Positions 11,036-22,989 of a stretch of 30,683 nt of DNA are shown here, piece after piece. Numbering within the stretch: the stretch's first letter is position 1; each line of letters begins with the position of its first letter. Made by a program: the position numbers and the translations under genes. The stretch comes from Hymenoscyphus infarciens. Lineage: Eukaryota; Ascomycota; Leotiomycetes; Helotiales; Helotiaceae. The DNA lies in assembly GCA_001414345.1 (NCBI GenBank), contig LLCB01000487.1, forward strand, positions 1 to 30,683, given 5' to 3'. The notes under the pieces are model-generated. The model was not told the DNA's origin, did not search any database, and was given only the letters and a program-made list of their open reading frames with translations.

Positions 11036-11399
11036 GTAAATAGAAGAAAATCTTTAAGACTTTAGAAGCTAATCTACTAATATACTAAGGCTACTAAAAA
11101 GAAGAGTTATAATAATATAATACTACTATAAATACTTAATAGCCTATATAGTAGTAATTATAAGAATACTATGCTAAGTCTAATACGATATTTTAGTAGA
11201 AGGCGGATTTAATTTAGTACTATATAAGCTTATAATAGAGTAGTAAGCTAGGAATAATTTTAATATTAAAGGGTTAGTATATTAAAGTATTTAGTAATCT
11301 AGACCTACTCTAGAGGAAACACTATAATTATAAATATTATAAATTATTACTAATAATATATAAAGAGACTTTATTCTTAACTAATATTAATTTATAACT
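11036..11399. other. Spacer after second minisatellite
   Basis: AT-rich with mostly purine-rich plus strand and patches of readable sequence, but no frame held for more than about 40 codons. A CpG survives in AATACGATA (11180) and AGGCGGATT (11202). Confidence 0.35.
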
Positions 11400-11800
11400 A
11401 GAGGCTTATACTAAATTATATTAAAATTAATTCTATTTTCTTACTTACTTATAAGGTACTTCTCTTATTTAATATAAAAATTAAATAGTATAGTAGCTTA
11501 GATACTCTCTTCTCTAAGACTAATTATAAAGAAAGAAAGAGAAAGCACCTTCTTTTCTTCTCTCTATCTATAAGGCTAATTATAAAAAGAGTACTAGAGA
11601 ACCTTATAAAGACTATAACTATAAATAATAACTAAGGAAGTACTAAAGTAATAATAAATATAATCTTATAACTCTAGAACACTTATAAAGTATATTAAAT
11701 AAAGAGAGTATATAAAAATAAAGTAGAAAGTTTAATAAAGATATTAAAGTATTAAAGTAAAATAAGTATAAAGAAGAAAAAGGCTATAATAAGTATTTTA
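11400..11800 (+). pseudogene. Possible gag-like basic gene fossil, weak
   Basis: A plus frame through 11540-11810 reads a basic, Tyr/Asn/Lys-rich segment (KANYKKSTREPYKDYNYK, then RKFNKDIKVLK and KYKEEKGYNKYFINRL) with TAA/TAG at likely Gln sites. It continues into the 18-bp repeat at 11815. Basic composition with Tyr where Cys/His could have stood is reminiscent of a retroelement Gag end, but no zinc knuckle can be shown. It conflicts at its 3' end with the opposite-strand fossil 12760-11801. Confidence 0.32.
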
Positions 11801-12760
11801 TTAACAGGCTTACTCTACTATCTTAGCCTCCTCTACTATCTTAGCCTCCTCTACTATCTTAGCCTTCTCTATTATCTTCTTAATATAAGTTTATTAGACA
11901 ACTACCTTATTATAGAGTCTTTCTATACTTTTTATTTAGGTTATATATCTATGCTTTAACGTTTACTAATAACACTACTTACTCTTTATAACTATAATAT
12001 CTAATTCCTTCTTATAGTAGATATAAGCCTATTACTACCTAAGTACTCTTAAGAATATAGATAAAATAAGTAATATAGATAGACTCTCTTTTAATTTAAT
12101 AATACTAGGTAATTTAAAAGTAAGCGATCTAATCTTATTATATATAAAGGTCTTATATAAAAGTAATATATATTAGTAGATAGTAGTAAAAATATTATCT
12201 ATATATGTCTAAGTAAAGTTTATAAGGCTTAAAGATCTCTCTATATATATAAGAGAAAAGTTAATTCTACTAATACTCTACTAACCTAATAATAACTTTT
12301 ATTTAACTAGTAATAAGACTATAAGAAACTCCTCTACTAGTGTAAATTCGTTAGTTAATTTGTTAAGAGAATTATCTATATCTATATCTAGCTAAGGTAG
12401 AGTAATTAATTAGTATTATATTAAAAAGGATAAGGTAGAAGAGAGTATATATAAGTAGTCTTAAGTTTTAAAGAGAGTATATTAATACTTAGTAGTTAAT
12501 ATTTATAACTCTATACTAGTATACTTAGTTATAGTAGTAGATATAATTATATTTATAAACTAAGTTATTATAAGAGTATTTATAAGAGTGTTTATAGTAA
12601 TAGAAGTTATAATAACGTTTATAATATAAGTTATAAAAGTTATAATTTTATCTTAAGTAGCTATAATAGGTTTATAAGTAGTAATATAAGTTATAGTTAA
12701 AGTCGTAGTAGGTGCTTTAATAGGAAACGACGAGGGTTTCTAGTTATACTTATTAGCTAT
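11801..12760 (-). pseudogene. RIP-broken gene fossil, 320 codons, with hexapeptide repeat
   Basis: The minus frame from ATA GCT AAT AAG (12760, probable former ATG) to TAA at 11803-11801 is 320 codons with no net shift. The N-terminal region (about 20 to 80) is Thr/Ile-rich, probably Thr/Val before RIP because GTN after T becomes ATN. A middle region has a mixed hydrophobic pattern (DIDNSLNKLTNEFTLVEEF; INFTQTYIDNIFTTIYQY). The C-terminal part is charged and coiled-coil-like (KSIERLYNKVVV), ending in three copies of a six-residue repeat, EEAK(E)IV, from the 18-bp DNA unit. It is divergent from the plus fossil at 13061. The family is unassigned. Confidence 0.63.
11815..11880. repeat. 18-bp tandem repeat, 3.6 copies
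   Basis: The unit CTACTATCTTAGCCTCCT repeats at 11815, 11833, 11851 and partly 11869, with one or two changes in the last copies. The 18-bp period keeps frame: minus strand gives a hexapeptide with Glu-Glu-Ala, plus strand gives Leu-Leu-Ser-stop-Pro-Pro. No CA or TG remains in the unit. Confidence 0.92.
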
Positions 12761-13060
12761 AACTTATAAATTTTAATTAGATAGTAAAACATACCTTAGG
12801 GTTCTTCTTATACTATAAAGTAAAATCTACTAACGTTTAACTCTCTAATTCTAAAGGTTTAGTAAAGGATAGGTTTCTATATATAAGAGAACGGCTATTA
12901 GTAGACTAGAATGTCTTAACGATCTTAGAGATAGAACGAGTCTATTCTAAGAGTAAGATTCTTACTAGATATATAGCTATAAGAAGTATATATTATATTA
13001 ATTATATAGTAGTATAGTAGTAGTATACTTAGCTAAAATAGTACTACCTAATATTAGAGA
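12761..13060. other. Divergent spacer between two fossils
   Basis: Head-to-head intergenic sequence. The frame of the minus fossil can be followed upstream to about 12838 with denser stops. Several CpG and TG survive (CTAACGTTTAA, GAGAACGGC, AATGTCTTAACG, GAACGAG), more than in the flanks. A promoter is possible but not demonstrable. Confidence 0.35.
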
Positions 13061-14548
13061 GTTTTATAAGAGATCTATAAAAGTATAGTACTAGGAGTAG
13101 TAATAGATTTATATAAGAAAGTAGATAAGAGGTATAGAGTTATAACTTATATAAAGGTTAGAGTATACCTTAAAGCTCTTAGTCTAAATTACGTACTAGA
13201 GTAGAGACTCTAGCTTAGGCTACTAAGCTACTAACCTCTCTCTTTATACGAATTTAGTAGTCTAATACTTATATTTATCTTAGTATTCTTATACTCTAGG
13301 TATAATAAGCTTATAATTTAGTAGTATAAATACTAAACTCTTCTAGCTAATATAAACCAGCTCTAGTAGATTATAGATAATCTTAACTCTTATAAGTATA
13401 ATATATCTACTAATCTAAACGAGCTTAATTAAAGCCTTATATTCCTTAGTATAGCGCCTCTTAATATTAACTTTTAAAGAGGATATTACTAAAAATTAAG
13501 ATCTTAAACCTTTACTAAGTATAAAAAGTCTACTATAAAGAGTAAGAAACCTAATAAGTATTAGAAGTCTAAAATAGGCTAGAAGTATAATAAGGATATT
13601 AAAAGTAATAAGAGTAAGAGTAATAAGAGCGAGGTTAATAAGAGTAAGGTTAATAAGAGTAAGGTTAATAAGAGTAAGGTTAATAAGAGTAAGAGTAGTA
13701 AATTAGTTTTATATTATACTATCTCTTTAGCCTATCTTTATCTTATTAGAAAGTAAATTAAGTATATTAAGATTACTATAAGAAAGGTATAGAGTAGTAT
13801 TAAATTTAAAGATAATAATCTCTCTAAGCCTAAGAGTAAACGTAAGACTAAAGCTTATAAGTTTACCTTATTAGAGCTTATAGTTAATTCTTAGATATAT
13901 ATACTATTTTTATAACTTAGCTCTAATTAGTAAAAATAGCTTACTCTTAATAATATTACTACTCTTAATAACGAGTTATTTTAGTAACTAGCCTAGATCT
14001 CTATTTTAAGACTTTATTAAGAGTATTCTAATACTTATTCTACTAAATACTATAGTAATATTTTTAGAGTAATTATTTAAACTAAAAAGTATACTACTTA
14101 GTATTTATTATATAGTAATAAGACCTCCTCTTTAGAAATCTAAAATTATATTTAGAAAATTAAGATAATAACTTAGATTAAAAATCTAGCTTATAATTCT
14201 ACGATTTAGTAGCTACTTTTAATAAGACTAGTATATACTTTTACTACTATAGCTAAGAATACTTTTAATAAATATACCTTCTTTAATACTAAGAGTAACT
14301 ACTATTAGAAAAAATTTAAAGCTAAGATAGCTCTTAATAAGTAGGCTAGTAAAGTTATAGTTATTAAAGACGATTCTAATAATAATAAGATTAGTTCTAA
14401 AAGTAGTATTAGAGGTACTAGTAAAGCTAGTAAAGCTAATAAAATTAAAAAGGAAAAAGAAGAGAAGATTAAAAAAGAGGAAGAGAAGAATAAAAAATAA
14501 GAAGAAGAGGATATTATTATAGACGCTTATAAGGATATTAGTTCCTAA
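13061..14548 (+). pseudogene. RIP-broken Lys-rich gene fossil, about 495 codons
   Basis: The plus frame from GTT at 13061 to TAA at 14546-14548 holds register throughout. The N-part has hydrophobic helices and Leu-rich sequence (SLNYVLE, FILVFLYSRYNKLII). The centre is strongly basic with a five-residue tandem repeat (NKSKV, 13607-13696). A Thr/Asn/Tyr-rich part follows, and the C-terminus is highly charged (KKEKEEKIKKEEEKNKK, then EEEDIIIDAYKDISS). This Lys/Ser then Glu/Asp layout suggests a nuclear or chromatin-type protein or a structural element protein, but that is inference. The start is undetermined and the frame may extend to about 14755. Confidence 0.66.
13607..13696 (+). repeat. 15-bp tandem repeat, six copies (NKSKV)
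   Basis: The unit AATAAGAGTAAGGTT occurs exactly at 13637, 13652 and 13667. Variant units lie at 13607 and 13682 (ending AAGAGT) and 13622 (AGCGAGG). The period keeps the reading frame of the fossil and encodes Asn-Lys-Ser-Lys-Val. The unit holds no CA or TG, so it could not be altered by RIP. Confidence 0.95.
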
Positions 14549-14642
14549 CTTAAGATTTAGGTATCTCGTTTTTTAATAAACTAATATTAGAGTCTTATTA
14601 TAAAGCTAATTAGTAAGTTCGTTCTAGGACTTTAATACTTAT

Positions 14643-16862
14643 ATACTAATAAATTTAATTCTAGAACTAACTATTTTAAATTTAGTTACTAAAAATACTC
14701 TTAAAGATAGAGCTATAACTAAACCTCTTCTAGATACTAAGTAGAATAACGATACTACTAAAGCTTATTTAAATCCTTAGTAGAATAATAATACTATAAG
14801 CCCTCTCTTAAAGAATAATAATACTAAACTAAATATTAATACTATAAAGCCCGGTACTAAGTAAAATGTCGATATCTTAAAGCCTTTTTAAGAAAACAAG
14901 TAAGCTAGTAATACTATAAAGTCTTCTTAAAAAGATAGAAATACTAAATAGAATAATAATATTATAAAGCCTCTTTAAAAGAATAAGGCTAGTAAATAAA
15001 ACGATAATATTATAAAGTCTCCTTAGAAGAGTAATAGTACTAGGGAAAATAAGTATACCTTAAGTCGTCTTCTAGACTATAGCTATAAGTAAAATATAGC
15101 TATATATACTAAACTCGATTTATAATAAAGTAGTATTTAATTACTAGATAACGACGTATAATTAAGAGTTTATACTCTTCTTTTATACCTATTTTTAAAA
15201 GATATTAATTTTAACTAGTTCTTATAATATAATAATAATATAATTAAATAAGAGGCTCTAGCTTCTTTTTACCTTAGTAATAAAAAATAGCTAGAATATA
15301 ATAACACTCTTATAGAAACTAGTATACCTCTTACTAATAATTATTCTACTATTCCCTTTAATTCTACCTTTAAAGAGCCTTTTATACTAGTCTCTTAAAA
15401 TATTAAAAGATATGTTTCTAATATTCTTTTCTAGTTAGTTAAGGTTAATAAGCTCTAAGAGAATAATAAGCTTACCTTAGATAGACTCTAATTTAATAAT
15501 AGAAAAAGTATATTTAAAACCTCCTTAAATACTAAAGAAACTACTATACTATAATAATTAATACTACTTCGTTAGACTCTATTATTTAGAGAAGAGATTA
15601 TAAAAGATACTAGTAAATTTTTTAATTAAGTCTTACTTTATAATATCTCTAAAAGTATACTTACTCCCTCTTCTCTAACTCTAAAGGTAAGGAAGTCGAC
15701 TAAGAGAAAGCTAGTACTAATACTAGTACTAGCTGTTTCTTAAATTCTATATAAAAATCGTAATATAAACTTCTTAGCTTAGTAATTAGGTTTTAATTTA
15801 GTTAATTTCTTTTTCTTTCTAATAATACTCTACTTTTCTTATTTTCTTTATTAATTTAAAAGCGTTCCTTTTAATAACTTCTCTTAAAATTAAAGTAACC
15901 TTTAATACTTATTTTCCCTTATATATTTTATAATAGTATCTATTTAGTTAGTAGGAATTATAAAAGATAGTCTTAAGGTATTAGTTAAGCTTTTTATAAG
16001 TATTTAAAGAATAGTATCTTTTTTAGTAGTTTAGTAGTTAAGAAGTATTAAGAGGTATTCTAAGGGCTTCTCTTAAAGCGATTTTCTATATATATTATCT
16101 TAGATAATATTTATAGTAATTTTAATAGAGTTTCTTATAATAGATTTAGTATATATGTCTTTAGTAATAAGAGAGAATTAAAAAGGTTTTATAATAGGTT
16201 CTCTTAAATAGGTTAAGATACTAATATTCTTAAATAGTAGTTCTTTCTAATAGTTATCTTACCTTATATTTTTAGCTTTTATTTTAAGTAACGTTGTTCT
16301 AGTATTACTAGCTCTCTACTATTTCTTTACTATTCCCTTCTTCTAATTATATTATATATAATAATCTACTTTATAGAATATTAAAGTACTAAGCTAATAA
16401 TAAGACTTAAAGTTAAAAAATAGAATAATAAAGAAGGTTTTATTAGCTAAATACTTTAATATTACTAAGAGTTTATAAAGCCTCTCTTAGTAAGTTATTA
16501 TATTTACTTAAGAGTATATTACTTATATACTACCTAACCCTAGACCTCTCTTAAAAGTATATATTAATAGTAATTTATTTATACCTATCTTAATATTAAG
16601 AGAAGTAGTAAATAGCTAGATTCTTTAGCTAGTAGTATATCTATTAGGTATTTAAAAGCAGGTCTAGACTCTAAAGAGTTCTAAGCTAGTAGAAATTTTA
16701 ACTATTAGGTATTAGGAAGTATTATATTTACTAGTTATATTATTTATTATAAGTACTTAGGCTATAAAGCTCCGTTCTATTAGTAGTATTAAATAAAACC
16801 CTTAGTTTAAATAATTTAAAAGTAAATTTTATATAAATAAAGAATACTATAAATCTATATTA
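14643..16862 (+). pseudogene. RIP-broken gene fossil, about 740 codons
   Basis: The plus frame (codon starts divisible by three) from a possible former ATG at 14643 runs to about 16862 with no net shift. The N-terminal third is low complexity, rich in Asn, Thr, Lys and Gln (from TAA), with imperfect repeats of an NNNT-IKP pattern at about 14775-15035. After a mixed helical part (LRVYTLLLYLFLKDINF; PFNSTFKEPF) there is a strongly hydrophobic, possibly membrane or buried segment (LVNFFFFLIILYFSYFLY, about 15800-15855). Then come further hydrophobic and basic segments (SLKVLVKLFISI; YILPNPRPLLKVYI). It starts just after the fossil at 13061-14548 in a different frame, so both may belong to one element. 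The family is unassigned. Confidence 0.64.
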
Positions 16863-17363
16863 GTATAGTAAGTAAATATTAAGTTAAATTAAAAAACACG
16901 TAGTTTTAGAAGCAATTAAGCCTTTATTAAAAGCTAGGCTTATTTAAGTAAAGATAATACTATATATCTTAAGTAATTTATTTTAAAAGGAAAATTAGCA
17001 CTTTATTAAGTAAGCGTTTTATAAGATATTTTATAATATGTTTTATTTTTATTTTAAGAAGTAGAAAATATTATTATTCTATTACTTAAACTAAAAACTC
17101 TTAACTATAAATTATTACTCTAGTTTTATCTTTAATTATCTAAAAAGGACTAGCTCTAAATTAGTTTTATTTATTTAATTTACCTTATTTTAATTTATTT
17201 AACCTAAATACTAGATTATTCTAAATAAGTTTTCTAAAACTAAACTTCTTTAATATCCTCTTTTACTAAGAGTATTCTTTTTAATAGAAATTACTAGTTA
17301 TTTATTAAGATCTACTTAAATTAAACTAATAATCCTTATAAAATAGTAAATATATAAAATATA

Positions 17364-17465
17364 CTATTATAGATTTTCTAATAAATACTTTTATTTTCTA
17401 GATTCCTAAGTTATATTTATTCTAAATAGTATACTAATTTAAATCTAAACTATAAACTAGCTTAG
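17364..17465. repeat. 102-bp direct repeat, copy 1
   Basis: From CTATTATAGATTTTCTAATA through AGTTATATTTATTCTAAATAG to CTATAAACTAGCTTAG. It recurs at 17518-17619 about 154 bp away, with around ten differences, mostly T/C, A/T or small gaps. Confidence 0.85.
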
Positions 17466-17517
17466 TTCTAGCTAATAATCCTTTTAAAATATATAAGAGG
17501 TAGGTTTTAGAATAGCC

Positions 17518-17619
17518 TATTATAGATTTTTTAATAAATACTCTTATCCTTTATATTCCTTAAGTTATATTTATCTTAAATAGTATACTAATCTAAATCT
17601 AAACTATAAACTAGCTTAA
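17518..17619. repeat. 102-bp direct repeat, copy 2
   Basis: Second copy of 17364-17465, beginning CTATTATAGATTTTTTAATA and ending CTATAAACTAGCTTAA. The intervening sequence also shares ATAATCC and TTAAAATATATAA pieces, so this is a tandem duplication with a period near 154 bp. Confidence 0.85.
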
Positions 17620-18060
17620 TCTTCTACTATATAAACTACTACTTCTAATCCTTTTTATTTAATATTTTATTTCTTAAGCTACTATTACTACTACCTCTAA
17701 TAGCTTTATAGCTTATAAACATTTTAGTTAATATTCTTTTACGTCTAGCTAGTATACTACTATTTATAGACTAGAAATATTATTTTACTTAATCTAAGCT
17801 ACTAATATTAAGCTATATAGATAGTGTAGTATTACTAAAGATCTCTTATATACTATATTACTTAATTATCGAATTCCTTACTCTATCTTACCTAGGCTTA
17901 AACAAAGAGATTAGTAAGTTAGAAGTCTTAGCTTATATACTAAAAGTATTAAAACCGAGTTATTTCTATTTATAAAGTTTAAGAAAAGTTATCTTATTCT
18001 TAGTACCTTCTAAACTAGACTACTTAGCTAATTCTATATTATCTCTATCTATAATTATAA

Positions 18061-18750
18061 ATACTATATTATACCTAAGATAACCTAGTTTATCTACTTA
18101 TAGATAAATTTAAATTAGCCCTTATTAGGAAGTGTTAAACGTTAAACCTATAATGTTAAAATATTTAGATTTCGCTTCTATAATTACTTTTATCTACTAA
18201 GAAAGCTCTTATTCCTACTAAAGTATAGCTTAATAAGTATATTCTCTTAATTCTTAACTATTTATTATATCTTCTAAGTAAAGTAGTAGGTTATAAAAGA
18301 TCTCTAACTAGTATATACTTTCTTATAAAGCTCTTATTTTTAAATTATCCTTCTTTTCTTTAAGTAGTAGATAGTAATAGTAAGCTATCTATCTAATACC
18401 TTACTCTCTAGACTTTAGATTATCTAGGTTCTTTATTTAGTTATTAACCCCTTTATAGTACTTAAAGATTTATTTAGATTTTTTAGCTTAGTATAACCCC
18501 TAGCTAGTTATATATTAATTTCTTAATACCTAATAGACTAATATCTCTCTTCTTATCTCTTAAAAAAGCTTATCTAGATTAAGAGTTTATCTAAAGATAT
18601 TATTAAGAGTAAACGTTCTATTCTATACTTAGATTTCTTCTAACTCTTTATTTAATTTATTAATAACTATATATACCTATTACTTAATATCTTTAAAGAG
18701 ATAGTAGCTATATATACTTAGCTAGGATTATATAGATTCGATTTTAAGGA
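18061..18750 (+). pseudogene. RIP-broken hydrophobic/basic gene fossil, about 230 codons
   Basis: The plus frame from ATA at 18061 to about 18750 reads cleanly, with about one TAA/TAG per twelve codons. It is Leu-rich with helical patterns (LVYLLIDKFKLALIRK, LLILNYLLYLLSKVVGYKR, SIYFLIKLLFLNYPSFL, LLTLYLIY). There is no clear membrane topology, because basic and Ser/Thr residues interrupt the hydrophobic runs. The upstream limit is uncertain. The next fossil overlaps its end in another frame. The family is unassigned. Confidence 0.55.
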
Positions 18751-19080
18751 AGTAGTAGTTAGTATTAATCTAGGTCTAGTCTACTTTATTTGTAAAGGTT
18801 AAAAGAAGAGAATAGTTTATATTTATAGCTATAAACTCTTATTAAAGAGGTAAGAGCTTTAGTAAAAATAAAAGAAGTAAGCTAAATAATAGGTAAAGTA
18901 ATAAGCTATAGTATTAGAGTTTAGCTTAGAGACTAGAGATATAAAGGTACTTTAATCTAATAGGTTTATACTCTTTCTTCTTTAAAGCTAGTACTAGCTA
19001 ATACTTCTTATAAGAATAGCATATTAGTATAGTATCTATATAGCTATTCTTAATAGGTAAAGAAAGAAAAGAGTATAAAA
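18710..19080 (+). pseudogene. RIP-broken fossil with Gln/Lys-rich coiled segment
   Basis: The plus frame with TGT at 18791 reads DFKEVVVSINLGLVYFICKG, then a basic Lys segment rich in TAA/TAG (18840-18900), where an ancestral run of Gln and Lys is likely. It continues through LEFSLETRDIKVL. Runs of basic residues and Gln after a short hydrophobic part recall the C-terminal tails of Fot1/pogo-type transposases, but no catalytic Asp triad was found upstream, so this is only a resemblance. Downstream the frame may shift at the A-run near 19080. Confidence 0.45.
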
Positions 19081-20883
19081 AAAAAGAGAGAAAAAGTCTA
19101 GTAAAGATTTAAAGTATTAATTATATATAAATTATATTTAAGTAAGCCTTAATTTTATAGAATAGGAACTATAACTATAAATAGTATCTATACTTAAATA
19201 GAATTAGATATATAAACCTAAACTATAAAAAAACTATAATTTAAAAATCTAGTTTTTAAAGTCTTTAAAAAAGAGAAGATTTAGATTAGATAAGTCTACT
19301 TAAAATTAGTAGCTAAGACTATAATTTCTAATTATATATACCTTCTTATATCTACGTTTCTTTATAAGGTTTTATAAGAGGGTTTTATAAGAGGTTTTAT
19401 AAACTACTTAGCTATGCTTTTTTTTAGCTTAGAAGTATAGTATAGTAAGGGATCTTAGAGAGCCTAGGATATTTAATACCGAGGTAAGATTATCCTAGTT
19501 CTAGGCTTTTAGGCGTTAGTTAAGAGACGCTAATTTTAGACTCTATATAAACATCTATTATAAATCTTTTCTACTTATCTACTATTCTTTAAATATACCT
19601 AAAAGCTATTAACTATAATTTCTTCATCTATTATAAGTCTTAGTAAATTAGTATTAGTAGTATATATAGACGCTAGTCTATTAGTTATAGTTTAAAGCTA
19701 GATAGGAGATTAAGAAGAGGAGATTAGACAGCGTTATATATAAGGTTCTATAAAATAGACCTAAGAAATATAAATTATTAAAAAATAATTACTAGTAATT
19801 AATAGATTTAACTAAACTAAGATATACTAAAGAGCTTAATATTAACTACTTTCTTAAACTTAATATATAATTATTATATATATATACTAGTATAATATTA
19901 TTAAGAAGAGATAAAGGTATAATAGAAGGAAGATTAAGAAGTTATATAAAGAGCTATAAGTTAGATAATCTACTTTATTATATTTATATTAGCCTTTTAT
20001 ACGCCTCTACTAGAATAAGATTAATAATTTTATTTAAGCTAAAGGCTAAGCTTTAAAAAGTAAAGGGTTTTTCTATATAAAAAGTAATTAAATTAAGTAG
20101 AATAAATTAATAAACTTATAGCTAGACTTTATATAAAATAGTTAAATAATTATTTAAAGAGAAAAGGTATATTAAGACTTTAATAGCTTATTAAGCTAAT
20201 AGTAAGAAAAATTAATTAATAACTTATCTCTATAATAGAAAGAACGTTTAATTTTACTATTACTTTTATATTAGCTAAGAAAACTATAGCTAGAAAAGAT
20301 ATACTAGGATTTTAACTATTTATCTAGTCTAGAAAAGGAAGAAGTACTATAGATATTAAATAAAAAGTATCTACTATAAAAGCCTATACTAGATCTAGGT
20401 CTCTACTTTAGATATTTAAAAGAGATACTCTCTTAAGTCTAATATAATAACTCTAATTCTCTTATCCTCTTCTAGCTATTAGCTAAATCCTACTAAGAAA
20501 TATCTTTTAAAGAGTTTAGAGAAGAATTCGACTTTATTATATAGCTTAAGTAAGCTTAATCTAAATAGCCTTATACCTAAATAGTAGTTATATATAAAGA
20601 GATTTACTTAAGCTTCTACTTATAATAACCTTATCTTTAATCTATCTTTATAGCTATATTTCTTTCTTAATTAACTAGTAATTACTTATTAGAGACTTTA
20701 TAAGTATACTAGAGATTTACTTAAGCTTTCTCTTTATTTTTTATCTTAAGACTAGTACTTATACCTCTTATATAATCTAGCCTAGTTATTAACTCCTCTT
20801 ATAATCTATCTACTATTAAGTAAGTTCTTTTAATAATAACCTTAAGTACTTTATTACTTAGGTTAATACTAATTAATTAATAT
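19081..20883 (+). other. Readable in patches, no gene called
   Basis: Plus-strand patches look protein-like (19150-19330 and 19560-19690) but switch frame. It includes a short tandem repeat (19368-19402) and CT-rich stretches around 20640-20850. It may be parts of one or two further fossils with small indels. Confidence 0.35.
19368..19402. repeat. Short tandem repeat GGTTTTATAAGAG
   Basis: Nearly three head-to-tail copies of a 12-13 bp unit. It is small, perfect except for spacing, and contains no CA or TG. Confidence 0.8.
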
Positions 20884-22020
20884 TATAATATAAAATCTTC
20901 TTTATTTAAAATTATAAAGAAGGCTCTATCTTTTAATATAGCTAAGAATACTAACTTAAATAATAACTTTAATACTATTATTAATAGAAAGGCTATTAAT
21001 AAGCTATACTATATAGTTAAGGTTAATAATTAAATCTTCTCTATTCTAATATATTACTTTCTCGTTTATATATAAAAGTTTATAGTTAAGGCTAAGATAG
21101 ACTATATTAAATAGCTCTAATAATACTTAAAACTTTATTCTTAGATAACTAAATTTAATGCTACTACTAACCTTCTTAATAATAAAATTACTAATATAAA
21201 TAATATAGACTTAAAAGTATAAATATAGAAGGTAGCTAAGAAGGAGTAATAAGACGCTAAAGCCTTTTAAGTAGTAAGTATTATAATAGGAATATGCTTT
21301 TATACTTCTTAGCTTATATATTTTAGATAAAGGTTTTTTAGGAAGTTATAGACTCTAAAGCTAATAAAAAGATTAAAAAGATTAATATAGGTTTTTAGTA
21401 TTTTCTTATATATTTTAGAATACTAGCTAACCTAGTATATCTAGAACTACGTTACTACTTTTAAGCGTAAGTATTATTAGTTTTTAGAGAAAAACCTTAA
21501 AATTATTATTTAAATATTAAAAGAAAAGAATTACTATTACTAAACTAAGAGACTCTATTATACTAATAGAAGTAAAATAATTATTACTAAGATTAAGAAT
21601 AAGAACTAAGTTACTTAGTTAAATATAGATATTATCTTATTAATTTAAGTTAAGAGGTTATTTAATATTTTATATTTAAGGCTCTAAGTTATAAGTATTT
21701 CGTAGAAGTATAGAGTTATAAGTATAGGAATATAGGCTTATTTATATATAGGATATAATTATAGAGATATAAAATCGTAGGCCTTTTATATACCTAGGAC
21801 TTCGAAGATATTATATAATAAGAGAAACTTTATATTATATTTAAAAGTTATAGTTATATAGCTAGATTAAATTAAAATATCTAGTTAACTAAGTATATAT
21901 AGTTTTAATCTTTTAGTAAACATCTTTTAAAAAGTATATAAGTTATCTCTAATCTTTTATTAAATAACTATATACTACTATTAGGGATTTATTCCTTAAA
22001 AAAGCTTACTAATATATTCT
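20884..22020 (+). pseudogene. RIP-broken gene fossil, first part of a pair
   Basis: The plus frame with GCT at 20941 reads from about 20884 to near 22020. It contains Asn/Ile/Lys-rich sequence (AKNTNLNNNFNTIINRKAINKLYYI), a basic helical part (KLIKRLKRLI), KEKNYYY and RLYYTNRSKIIITKIKNKN. Stops are TAA/TAG only. It is followed in a frame one base different by the fossil 22040-22975, so a single ancestral gene with one indel or a programmed frame change is possible. The family is unassigned. Confidence 0.5.
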
Positions 22021-22039
22021 TAAGTAATTTAAAGATTTA

Positions 22040-22975
22040 ACCTTCTCTCTTAAATTATAAATTATAGATTCTAAAAGCTTAACTCCTCTTAATATCTAAG
22101 ACTAAATTATAAGTAAATATCTATTATACTAGTATCTCTTAAAATAATAACTTATAATTTATAAGATAATACCTTCGATTATAAGCTCTTAAGATTTATC
22201 TTAGATATAAGATAAATTATATAAGTAAATATCTACTTTTTAGCTTCTTTTAAAAGAGGTATAAGAATAATACTTTCTTATATACTCTAACTACGCTTCT
22301 AAGTCGTTCTAACTAATTATTAATAATATAAGTAGTTATAATTCTAAGCTAGTTAAGTACTTATAGTAGTTTACTAGCTATAATAAAGTTATCTAGTTAT
22401 TATAAGAGTAAATTAGAGGAATTAGTATAGATAATAAGTAAGCTAAACTCGTTCTTAATAGACTTTTAAATATTATTTCTTTAGAGACTAATAATACTTA
22501 AAGTAGCTTTAGAATACTTAGAGTAAAAGTAGTAGAAGAATATAAACTTATAGATATATAAATAGAAGGCTTAAAGCTATAAATCTTATAATAATTTAGT
22601 TAAGATTATATAGAAAAGGATTTAACTTTTAATACCTTAGATTAAAGTTAAATTTATAAAAGCTATAAGCTTTATAAGATATTAATAATTATAGTATTAA
22701 AGTATATATATTTATATACTTAAAACTTTTTTATATATAGAGTATTAAGAGGTAAAAACCTATTAATAACTAGTAAATAGTTTCTAACTCTACTAAAAAG
22801 GAAAAAAAATAATAACTCTAATTCTACTATAGTTATTAATAGAAAAAGGAGTAATCCTATTCTTATTTATATTATATAAAGAGAATCTACTTTAATACTA
22901 AGAGGAAAATTAAGAAAGAGAAATTTCTAGTATTATAAGAATAAGATAATAAGAAAGGAAAAAAAAAAATAAAGA
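22040..22975 (+). pseudogene. RIP-broken Gln-rich coiled-coil fossil, second part
   Basis: The plus frame with GCT at 22442 reads well from about 22200: many TAA/TAG in coiled-coil context suggest Gln-rich helices (KVI-LL-E-IRGISIDNK and AKLVLNRLLNIISLETNN). Then VKVVEEYKLIDI and IEGLKL follow, and a basic C-terminus (LKRKKNNNSNS, RGKLRKRNF, KEKKK). It ends tail to tail against the minus fossil 25320-22990 with almost no gap. Tyr codons near 22830-22880 could be former Cys/His, so a zinc-binding end is possible but unproven. Confidence 0.5.
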
Positions 22976-22989
22976 AAGAATTAAAAGGT

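Larger units (their letters stand above)
16863..18060 (+). other. CT-rich region with a duplicated segment, weak frames
   Basis: Plus-strand readings are protein-like in patches (around 17100-17330) but not stable enough to call. A 102-bp direct repeat (17364 and 17518) dominates the middle. CT-richness on the plus strand could mean minus coding, but no minus frame held. Confidence 0.35.
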